Shown: piece after piece, positions 1-4,681 of the stretch
How positions within the stretch are numbered: the stretch's first letter is position 1
Layout: each line of letters opens with the position of its first letter
NCBI GenBank assembly: GCA_017885385.1
Contig: JAFNGF010000224.1
Location: 1-5,569, forward strand
Direction of reading: 5' to 3'
DNA: 5,569 nucleotides
DNA from: Planctomycetota bacterium
Lineage (GTDB): Bacteria > Planctomycetota > Phycisphaerae > Sedimentisphaerales > Anaerobacaceae
The notes under the pieces: generated by a model
The model's database searches: none
Told to the model about the DNA's origin: nothing
What the model saw: the letters and a program-made list of their open reading frames with translations, nothing else
Program-made: the position numbers and the translations under genes

Positions 1-772
1 CCTGGCAGCCCTTTTCCTGCGCCCGAAGCGTGAGTTCGCCGAGCGTTCTTAGCTCCGCAATCTGTGCCTGGTCGGTGGCGTCGGCGATTGCACCCGGACG
101 AAGCCCGTCGCCGAGAGAAAAACAGACATCGTATTCGCGCAGGATGTCACACAGGTCGTCAAACATTTCGTACAGCGGATTTTGCCGGTTGTGATAAAGC
201 ATCCACTTGGCAAGCAGCGCTCCGCCCCGGCTGACGATGCCTGCGACCCGATGTTCGAGCAGCGGCAGGTGCTCTTTCAGGACGCCGGCGTGAATAGTGA
301 AAAAGTCTACGCCCTGTTTAGCCTGTCTTTCAATAATCTCGAGGATTATTTTGCCGTCAATCTCTTCAACATTTCTGTCTTCTATCACCTGATAGATCGG
401 CACTGTTCCAAAGGGTACGGGGCATTGTGCCAATAACCGCCGGCGTATCTGGTCGAGATTGCCGCCCGTGCTCAAATCCATAATAGTATCGGCGCCGGCG
501 GCAAGTGCGACCTGCATTTTTTTGATCTCTGCTTCCACCGAAGACCGCACAGTGCTCGTGCCGATATTTGCATTTACCTTCGTCCTGAGCAGCCGCCCTA
601 TCCCAATAGGCGTAAGGTTACTTTTCAGATGCAGCTTGTTTGCGGGTATCACAAGCCGACCCGCCGCAACTTCATCCCGGACGAGCGAGGCTTCGAGGTT
701 TTCACTTGTAGCGACAGACTTGATCTGTTTGGTGAGCGTTCCAGCTCGCGCGGCCTGTAACTGCGATGTCAT
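1..772 (-). CDS. thiC: ThiC, phosphomethylpyrimidine synthase (N-terminal part, cut by left edge)
   Basis: ThiC is a cytoplasmic radical-SAM enzyme that rearranges aminoimidazole ribotide into hydroxymethylpyrimidine phosphate, the pyrimidine precursor of thiamine. Reading the minus strand from the ATG at 772-770 gives 257 intact codons plus one base before the window ends. Family hallmarks appear in order: RTKVNANIGTS (residues 63-73), GADTIMDLSTGG (93-104), PVPFGTVPIYQ (118-128), GVDFFTIHAGV (154-164), GIVSRGGALLAKWMLYHN (178-195) and SLGDGLRPGAIADATD (219-234). The C-terminal Cys-rich [4Fe-4S] motif lies beyond the window. The N-terminus MTSQLQAARAG is that of the short bacterial form, without the long extension of enterobacterial ThiC. 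The start at 772 is chosen because AGGGAG sits 9 nt upstream; an in-frame ATG at 793-791 would add seven residues but overlaps the end of the leader terminator. The upstream TPP riboswitch independently supports the assignment. No frameshift or missing core motif is seen in the part present. Confidence 0.97.
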   Translation of the reverse strand, partial: MTSQLQAARAGTLTKQIKSVATSENLEASLVRDEVAAGRLVIPANKLHLKSNLTPIGIGRLLRTKVNANIGTSTVRSSVEAEIKKMQVALAAGADTIMDLSTGGNLDQIRRRLLAQCPVPFGTVPIYQVIEDRNVEEIDGKIILEIIERQAKQGVDFFTIHAGVLKEHLPLLEHRVAGIVSRGGALLAKWMLYHNRQNPLYEMFDDLCDILREYDVCFSLGDGLRPGAIADATDQAQIAELRTLGELTLRAQEKGCQ

Positions 773-781
773 CTTGCATGA

Positions 782-787
782 CTCCCT
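782..787 (-). promoter_or_regulatory. Shine-Dalgarno sequence of thiC
   Basis: Read on the minus strand this is AGGGAG, 9 nt before the ATG at 772-770. It decides between that start and the in-frame ATG at 793-791, which has only a weaker GGAAG further upstream, inside the terminator hairpin. It lies just downstream of the U-tract, so it is transcribed only when the leader terminator is read through. Confidence 0.75.
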
Positions 788-793
788 ATTCAT

Positions 794-825
794 AACAAAA
801 ATCGCTTCCGAGTAGGACGCGATTT
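794..825 (-). terminator. Riboswitch-controlled intrinsic terminator in the thiC leader
   Basis: On the minus strand a stem AAATCGC/GCGATTT (825-819 with 805-799) is followed, after one G.A mismatch, by TCC/GGA (817-815 with 809-807) closing a 5-nt TACTC loop. The 3' arm runs directly into TTGTT, giving a U-rich tract TTTTTGTT. The hairpin sits between the TPP aptamer and the thiC start, the usual place for the expression platform of a terminating TPP riboswitch. The lower stem is only moderately GC-rich, so termination may be partial. That it terminates transcription is inferred from structure and position. Confidence 0.7.
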
Positions 826-861
826 GCTTTTAGGCTCACTGTTGGATTTCAGCAGTATCAA

Positions 862-1010
862 TCACTTTCCTACGCAGGCATATTCAGCCCCCTTCCTGCT
901 TTCCCGAGAAAGCAGGGGGGCGATTGTCCTGATCAGGTTCAAAGGGTTTTTTCTCAGGCCTGCCTGGGCTCGACCGAGCTTGTCGAATTCAGGCAAGCCA
1001 CCCCCAGCGA
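862..1010 (-). promoter_or_regulatory. TPP riboswitch (THI element) controlling thiC
   Basis: On the minus strand, all conserved blocks of the thiamine pyrophosphate aptamer are present in order. P1 is TCGCT (1010-1006) pairing with AGTGA (866-862). GGGGGTG (about 1005-999) is followed by P3, TGCCTG/CAGGCA (995-990 with 966-961), capped by TCGAC/GTCGA (986-982 with 974-970). CTGAGA (957-952) lies in the pyrimidine-sensing part, ACCC pairs back to GGGT to form P2, and ACCTGATC (938-931) and GCGTAGGA (875-868) form the pyrophosphate-sensing arm. In that arm AGG pairs with CCT, where E. coli thiM has UGG/CCA, so pairing is kept by a compensatory change. Binding of TPP is expected to lower thiC expression. 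The P5 loop contains an extra hairpin, listed separately, so the element is longer than usual. Confidence 0.95.
887..921 (-). other. Extra hairpin inserted in loop L5 of the TPP riboswitch
   Basis: In E. coli thiM the P5 arm ends in a short loop, roughly AUAAUG between UGG and CCA. Here the matching loop starts ACAAT and ends ATATG but encloses a 35-nt hairpin. On the minus strand GCCCCC (921-916) pairs with GGGGGC (892-887), and CTGCTTTC (915-908) pairs with GAAAGCAG (903-896). The loop is TCGG (907-904) and there is a 3-nt bulge, GAA (895-893), on the 3' side. The 14 base pairs, mostly G-C, make it very stable. The pairing is directly visible; its effect on ligand binding or folding is unknown. 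Confidence 0.85.
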
Positions 1011-1019
1011 CCTTAGTTT

Positions 1020-1047
1020 ATTATAGCTTCCTGCCTCTGCTGGTCAA
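1020..1047 (-). promoter_or_regulatory. Sigma70-type promoter of thiC
   Basis: On the minus strand, TTGACC (1047-1042) matches the -35 consensus at five of six positions. It is separated by 16 nt from a perfect TATAAT -10 box (1025-1020). Transcription would start near 1012-1014, immediately before the first base pair of the TPP aptamer at 1010, so the leader begins almost exactly with the riboswitch. Position and near-consensus match make this a strong call, though it is untested. Confidence 0.85.
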
Positions 1048-1280
1048 GGCCCTGCTCAACTTTGTGCCAATGTTGGCTGCAGACTTGTGTGCGCCGGTCT
1101 CTCGAAATAGCGGCAGTGCAAGTTGCTTTCTGTGGTATTTGCCCGGCGGCGGCGATCCATTCGCGCTGCTTTTGGGCTGTTTAGTGGGAACAGAGTGGCA
1201 CACCATCAGATTGGGTCTGCATACAAAATTCAGGTTTTTCAGTATTGATACGTGGGAATCTGCAAAAATTTGAAAGTTAC
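1048..1280. other. Intergenic spacer between divergent thiC and efflux promoters
   Basis: This stretch of about 230 nt separates the thiC promoter from the candidate promoter of the efflux operon. No credible coding sequence is seen on either strand: the open frames here lack ribosome binding sites and run into the riboswitch or its promoter. No tRNA or other RNA gene was recognised. The left half is GC-rich and the right half, from about 1200, becomes AT-rich toward the plus-strand promoter. One short inverted repeat, GCCAA-TG-TTGGC (1066-1077), lies 18 nt upstream of the thiC -35 box and could be a regulator site, with little support. Confidence 0.6.
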
Positions 1281-1309
1281 TTGATTTCTTCAAACAATCG
1301 TTTTAAACT
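1281..1309 (+). promoter_or_regulatory. Candidate promoter of the tetR-efflux operon
   Basis: TTGATT (1281-1286) and TAAACT (1304-1309) are separated by 17 nt. Each matches four of six consensus positions, so this is a modest promoter that would start transcription near 1316. An alternative pair is TTGAAA (1270-1275) with AACAAT (1293-1298), also 17 nt apart. Either choice puts the 13-bp repeats at 1292-1330 over the core promoter or start site, as expected for a repressor-controlled promoter. Initiation near 1316 would leave no room for translation from the ATG at 1315. Confidence 0.45.
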
Positions 1310-1330
1310 TTCGTATGAAACGGACGTTTG
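1292..1330. repeat. Three tandem 13-bp repeats, candidate TetR operator array
   Basis: Three copies follow each other without gaps: AAACAATCGTTTT (1292-1304), AAACTTTCGTATG (1305-1317) and AAACGGACGTTTG (1318-1330). All share AAAC-N3-CGT at the same place. The outer two are near-palindromes (AAAC...GTTT; the third has AAACG-GA-CGTTT), and the middle copy has lost the right TTT. No fourth copy is recognisable on either side (1279-1291 or 1331-1343). They overlap the candidate core promoter and end just before the preferred tetR start. Binding by the adjacent TetR protein is inferred from position and partial dyad symmetry. Confidence 0.7.
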
Positions 1331-1341
1331 GGGATTTTGGT

Positions 1342-2037
1342 ATGGATGTGTTGAGTGATAACACAATAGGAAGTAGTTCTGATAAACCCGTACAGGAGCG
1401 ATTACTTGACGCGGCAGAAGGGCTTTTCTGCGAGCACGGCTTCGAGGGCACAAGCGTTCGCGACATCGCCGCCGCTGCCGGCTGCAACATTGCATCTGTA
1501 AACTATTATTTCGGGGGCAAAGAGAAACTGTACCTTGAGGTGTGGCGTCGGCATTTCAATCTTATGCGCCAGGCGCGTATTGCCAGTATCGACAGGGTAA
1601 TGTCTAAGGAAGGCGGCGAGCCCAGCCTGGAGGAGCTGCTTGCCTCCTATGCCGATGCGTTTGTAGAGCCGCTTGTAGATAAGCACACAGGAGGACGGTT
1701 CATCAAACTGATGGCACGGGAAATGGTCGACCGTCACCTGCCCCAAAACATCTTCCTTGAGGAGATGATTATTCCCGTTATGACGGCTCTGCAGCAGGCT
1801 CTTATTAAGATATGTCCTGGGCTGAGCGAGGTAAATGCCCGCCTGGCGATACTGTCTGTTGTGGGGCAATTAGTGCATACAATTTGTGCCGAGACTATGC
1901 TCGAACAGAGCAATTATCCGGAAATGCCAAAGTTCGAGTTAGCTGAGGTGATCAGACACATCGTCAAGTTCTCCGCCGCCGGTATTCGTGCTTGTGCAGA
2001 GCAAAAAGAGGACAGAGTACAGAAGACAGAGGGCTAA
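1342..2037 (+). CDS. TetR/AcrR-family transcriptional repressor with CecR-like C-terminal region
   Basis: This 231-residue protein has the size of a TetR-family one-component repressor, which binds DNA as a dimer and releases it on binding a small ligand. The N-terminal DNA-binding domain spans about residues 18-65. It includes AAEGLFCEHGFEGTSVRDIA and the recognition segment AAAGCNIASVNYYFGGKEKL, a classic TetR helix-turn-helix ending in YYFGGKE. The C-terminal part, with FIKLMAREM (120-128) and the following IIPVMTALQQAL segment, resembles the CecR/YbiH (DUF1956-type) ligand domain, whose known members control efflux genes. The start at 1342 is preferred because GGGGA lies 7 nt upstream (1330-1334). 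The frame is also open from an ATG at 1315, which has no Shine-Dalgarno sequence and lies inside the operator-like repeats. The stop is 5 nt from the outer-membrane factor gene, so it is probably the first gene of the pump operon and autoregulated. The last residues (about 221-231) are encoded by a repeat-like stretch. Confidence 0.9.
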   Translation: MDVLSDNTIGSSSDKPVQERLLDAAEGLFCEHGFEGTSVRDIAAAAGCNIASVNYYFGGKEKLYLEVWRRHFNLMRQARIASIDRVMSKEGGEPSLEELLASYADAFVEPLVDKHTGGRFIKLMAREMVDRHLPQNIFLEEMIIPVMTALQQALIKICPGLSEVNARLAILSVVGQLVHTICAETMLEQSNYPEMPKFELAEVIRHIVKFSAAGIRACAEQKEDRVQKTEG

Positions 2038-2038
2038 A
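2011..2038 (+). repeat. GACAGAG-type short repeat at the tetR/outer-membrane factor junction
   Basis: Two 14-nt units, GACAGAGTACAGAA (2011-2024) and GACAGAGGGCTAAA (2025-2038), are degenerate copies of each other. The segment resembles the ACAGAGGACAGA simple repeats found scattered in intergenic DNA of some environmental bacteria, where they translate as TEDRGQ-like peptides. Here it encodes the last residues of TetR (KEDRVQKTEG) and its stop codon. Its AGAGGG (2028-2033) serves as the Shine-Dalgarno sequence for the next gene, 9 nt from that ATG. Identity as a dispersed repeat is inferred from recall and is not tested here. Confidence 0.5.
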
Positions 2039-2042
2039 GAAT

Positions 2043-3473
2043 ATGAATAGGACGAGACGGAAAACAGTTCGGTTTGCCTTAGCTGCGTTGATGACTTCGA
2101 TGCTGGCCGGATGTGTCGGCAGCGAACAGTTCTATGAGCAGGCTGGTTTATCGAGAGAGACTGCATATCGGCAATGGATGAGTCGCAAAGAACGCCAGGA
2201 GCAGGCCCAGCCGGTCATTAGCGGCAAGCTAAGTGTCCAAGACTGCTTGAAGTTGGCGCTGGCCAACAATAAATCGCTGCAGCGCACCACGCAGGAGAGA
2301 GAAATCGCCCGCGGAGAACGCCTGAAATCCTATTCGGCCATTCTGCCCGGCGTGGGTCTTACGGGTGAGTACAGGCGGCTTGATGAAGTGACATCTTTTG
2401 AGATCGATACACCAGCCGGCAAGGAGAAGATACAGTTTGGCGACGTAGATAATTACTCGACCGGTCTTATGGTTACGCAGCCGATTTTTGCCGGCGGCTC
2501 GATAGCTGCCCGGCTCAATTCCGCGAAGCTGTTTTCGCTGCTTACCGACGAGACGGTGCGAGCGGCTGTCCAGGACGTGGTTTATGCAGCCGAGCACGCC
2601 TATTATGATGTTTTGCTCAGTCAGCACCTGGTGGAAATAAGCACAGATACGGTTCGCTCAGCTAAGGCGCATCTCGACAGTGTCAAGCAGAAACGCCAGG
2701 GCGGAATCGCTTCGGATTTCGACGTCCTGCGGGCGGAGGTGGAACTATCGAATTTCCAGGCTGAGCTGATACAGAACAAAAACGCGATCAACATTTCAAA
2801 AGCCATGCTGATTAAGACGATGGGCGTTTCACAGGATAGCGACTTTGTTCTCTCGGACGAGCTGACTTATGTTCCTTCCAAGGTGGCGATGGAGCAAGCT
2901 GTTGAAGCAGCGTATCGGAATCGGCCCGATCTGCTCGGCAAGGAGTTCGATATAAGAGTGCAAAGGGAGCAGCTTAAGATCGCTCGCAGCCGATATTTAC
3001 CGGTTATCAGCGGCTATTACAGCAACACGTGGTCGAAACCTGATCCGCACACCATGATGCTGATTGAATGGGGCCACGCCTGGCAAGCCGGCCTTACAGC
3101 GACCTTACCCATTTTTGACGGTTTTTCGCGTGAGGGCCAAATAGTTTCGCAGAAGGCGAGACTTAAGCAGGCGCAAATAGGTTTGGTGGACGCTGAAGAG
3201 ACCGCCTTATTCGAGCTGACCAAGTCGCAGCTAAGCATCGAGAATGCCGCCGAGTTCGTTGAATCGCAGCGGCTGAATCTTACCAGGGCAAGGGAGGGTC
3301 TGCGGCTTGCAGAAGTTGGCTACAGAGAGGGGACTAACACGCAGGTTGAAATGATTGATGCCCAGGCTGCTCTGACGACCGCCCAGGCGAATTACTACCA
3401 GGCGATTTATTCGCACGTGATCGCGAAATTGGACCTTCAAAAAGCGATGGGCACTTTGACGATGGTTAAGTGA
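2043..3473 (+). CDS. Outer-membrane factor lipoprotein of the TolC/OprM (OEP) family
   Basis: This 476-residue protein forms the outer-membrane channel and periplasmic tunnel of a tripartite pump, working as a trimer. The N-terminus has a positively charged start (NRTRRK), a hydrophobic stretch and the lipobox LAGC at residues 21-24. Cys24 should therefore be lipidated, and the following Val gives no inner-membrane retention signal. Two repeats typical of the OEP family follow. The first (about 62-265) contains SVQDCLKLALANNKSL, the QPIFAGG strand-turn motif (146-152) and GIASDFDVLRAEVELSNFQA. The second (about 283-470) contains NRPDLLGKEFDI, LPIFDGFSREGQ (355-366) and GTNTQVEMIDAQAALTTAQA. 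Length is normal for the family. The start at 2043 is chosen over an in-frame ATG at 1992 because it begins the signal peptide and has AGAGGG at 2028-2033; the upstream choice would overlap tetR by 46 nt and add 17 residues that spoil the signal sequence. The adaptor gene follows after 53 nt. Confidence 0.95.
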   Translation: MNRTRRKTVRFALAALMTSMLAGCVGSEQFYEQAGLSRETAYRQWMSRKERQEQAQPVISGKLSVQDCLKLALANNKSLQRTTQEREIARGERLKSYSAILPGVGLTGEYRRLDEVTSFEIDTPAGKEKIQFGDVDNYSTGLMVTQPIFAGGSIAARLNSAKLFSLLTDETVRAAVQDVVYAAEHAYYDVLLSQHLVEISTDTVRSAKAHLDSVKQKRQGGIASDFDVLRAEVELSNFQAELIQNKNAINISKAMLIKTMGVSQDSDFVLSDELTYVPSKVAMEQAVEAAYRNRPDLLGKEFDIRVQREQLKIARSRYLPVISGYYSNTWSKPDPHTMMLIEWGHAWQAGLTATLPIFDGFSREGQIVSQKARLKQAQIGLVDAEETALFELTKSQLSIENAAEFVESQRLNLTRAREGLRLAEVGYREGTNTQVEMIDAQAALTTAQANYYQAIYSHVIAKLDLQKAMGTLTMVK

Positions 3474-3482
3474 TATATTTAG

Positions 3483-3502
3483 CCTCGCAATTTATTGCGG
3501 GG
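3483..3502 (+). other. Stem-loop between outer-membrane factor and adaptor genes
   Basis: CCTCGCAA (3483-3490) pairs with TTGCGGGG (3495-3502) to give eight base pairs with one G.U pair and a 4-nt TTTA loop. It lies 10 nt after the upstream stop codon. No T-run follows, so it is unlikely to be an intrinsic terminator. It more likely stabilises or processes the polycistronic mRNA, or has no role. The adaptor's Shine-Dalgarno sequence, AGGAGA at 3515-3520, is left unpaired. Confidence 0.5.
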
Positions 3503-3526
3503 TCCGGAAAACCCAGGAGAAGAAAG

Positions 3527-4681
3527 ATGAAGACGGGTAGAAGGGTTATATTCTGGATAACCGCGTTTGCAGTGGTATTTGTAACCTTGTGGTTCGGATA
3601 TAACCACAAGCCGGCCGAGGTTAAAGCTGAGCAAAGGGTGGTTCCGGTCGAGGTGCAAAAAGTAAGCACCGGCTCAATAAGAAATACAATCAAGCTGACC
3701 AGCTGGATGGAAGCAAACGAAGTTGTAGACATAAAGTCGAAGGTTTCCGGCAGGATCGAATCACTGCAGGCGGTCCGCCCGACCGGGTCGGAGGGGGCCG
3801 GCGGCAATTCGGTTCCGGTTGAAGAAGGCTTGACCGTCACCAAGGGCCAGCAGCTGGCGGTTATAGACCACGACATGTACCTGGCGCAGGTGGCCTCGGC
3901 CAGCGCCGCTGTGAAGGCTGCTGGAATCGAGCTGGCGGATGCCGAGCGAGAAAAGAAGCGAATAGTCGCCTTGTACGAAGCTGGCTCAGTTACCGAGCAG
4001 AGTAAGGATAAGGCGGCAACTGCCGCGGAGCTGGCAGCAGCGAGATTGGATTCAGCCAAAGCTGCTCTGGAGCTTGCTCAAGTAGATTTGCGGGAGTCGA
4101 CAATTACCTCGCCGATCGACGGCACGGTTACTAAGAAATACATCGACCGAGGCAATCTTGTCAGGCCGGGCGACCCTATCGTCAGAGTGGCCGATATGAA
4201 AACCGTAAAAATAATTGTCGCTGTGGCGGAAAAGCACGCCGGAGAAGTTGCTGTTGGGACGCCTTGCGAAATCAGGGTTGATGCGGTGCCCGACAAGGTA
4301 TTCGACGTGCAGGTATATTCGGTTCATCCTGCTCTCGATGAGCAAACCCACACAATACAGGTTGAGATACGTCTTAAGAACCAAGAGCTGCTGCTTAAAC
4401 CCGGCATGTTCGCACGAGTAGCTTTAACAACCGAGCGCAAAGATAATGTCGTGGTCATCCCGCGCGACGTCATTCTCGGCGGCAAAGTTGACCGCTACTA
4501 CGTGTATGTGGCGGAAGGTGGGATTGCCCACAAGCGTTTTGTGACCCTCGGCATAACCGAAGCCGCCAAATGCGAGATAACCGATGGATTAAAGCCGGGC
4601 GAGACGCTCGTGGTCAACGGGATGAACTTTTTGGCCGATGGGATTGGTGTCGAAGTTGTGCGGATAGAGGACATAAAATGA
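3527..4681 (+). CDS. RND-pump periplasmic adaptor (membrane fusion protein, HlyD/AcrA family)
   Basis: This 384-residue adaptor links the inner-membrane RND transporter to the outer-membrane factor. A charged start and hydrophobic segment (about residues 7-24) give a membrane anchor or signal; there is no lipobox Cys, unlike AcrA. Domains in order are a beta-barrel strand (38-60), the first lipoyl half (VVDIKSKVSGRIESL, 66-80), a helical hairpin (about 116-190), the second lipoyl half (STITSPIDGTVTKKYIDRGNLV, 191-212), the barrel (about 225-302) and a membrane-proximal domain (about 303-381). The hairpin tip carries R145, L149, T156 and D161, close to the RLSD motif that contacts TolC, with Thr for Ser. 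A 14-residue Gly/Pro-rich stretch (84-97) enlarges the lipoyl hairpin loop. The start at 3527 is supported by AGGAGA with a 6-nt spacer; a GTG at 3470, in frame, would add 19 residues before the signal. The end overlaps the next gene as ATGA. Confidence 0.95.
   Translation: MKTGRRVIFWITAFAVVFVTLWFGYNHKPAEVKAEQRVVPVEVQKVSTGSIRNTIKLTSWMEANEVVDIKSKVSGRIESLQAVRPTGSEGAGGNSVPVEEGLTVTKGQQLAVIDHDMYLAQVASASAAVKAAGIELADAEREKKRIVALYEAGSVTEQSKDKAATAAELAAARLDSAKAALELAQVDLRESTITSPIDGTVTKKYIDRGNLVRPGDPIVRVADMKTVKIIVAVAEKHAGEVAVGTPCEIRVDAVPDKVFDVQVYSVHPALDEQTHTIQVEIRLKNQELLLKPGMFARVALTTERKDNVVVIPRDVILGGKVDRYYVYVAEGGIAHKRFVTLGITEAAKCEITDGLKPGETLVVNGMNFLADGIGVEVVRIEDIK

Noticed and set aside
182..815. Plus-strand open frames of 84 and 118 codons
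   Set aside because: They run antisense to thiC, whose minus-strand product matches the family throughout, and they lack ribosome binding sites and recognisable domains.
1066..1077. Inverted repeat GCCAA-TG-TTGGC upstream of the thiC promoter
   Set aside because: Five-base arms are too short to stand alone, only one copy was seen and no regulator can be tied to it, so it is mentioned only in the spacer entry.
824..1273. Plus-strand 149-codon open frame
   Set aside because: It is the complement of the TPP riboswitch and the thiC promoter; its apparent protein is made of the structured RNA's complement.
1021..1293. Minus-strand 90-codon open frame in the intergenic region
   Set aside because: It begins at TTG without a Shine-Dalgarno sequence, has no recognisable motif and its end overlaps the thiC -10 box.
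1292..1330. A CRISPR array or plasmid iterons as an explanation for the 13-bp repeats
   Set aside because: There are no spacers between copies and no cas or replication genes nearby; the position over a promoter next to a TetR gene fits an operator better.
1992..2042. Upstream ATG for the outer-membrane factor gene
   Set aside because: It would overlap tetR and add 17 residues in front of a clear lipoprotein signal; the ATG at 2043 has a good Shine-Dalgarno sequence.
3470..3526. GTG start for the adaptor overlapping the previous stop codon
   Set aside because: The added 19 residues precede the membrane anchor and include the stem-loop sequence; ATG at 3527 has AGGAGA at the right spacing.
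3466..4059. Minus-strand 197-codon open frame
   Set aside because: It is a shadow of the adaptor gene, with Ser/Ala-rich low-complexity composition and no domain; the plus-strand reading is unambiguous.
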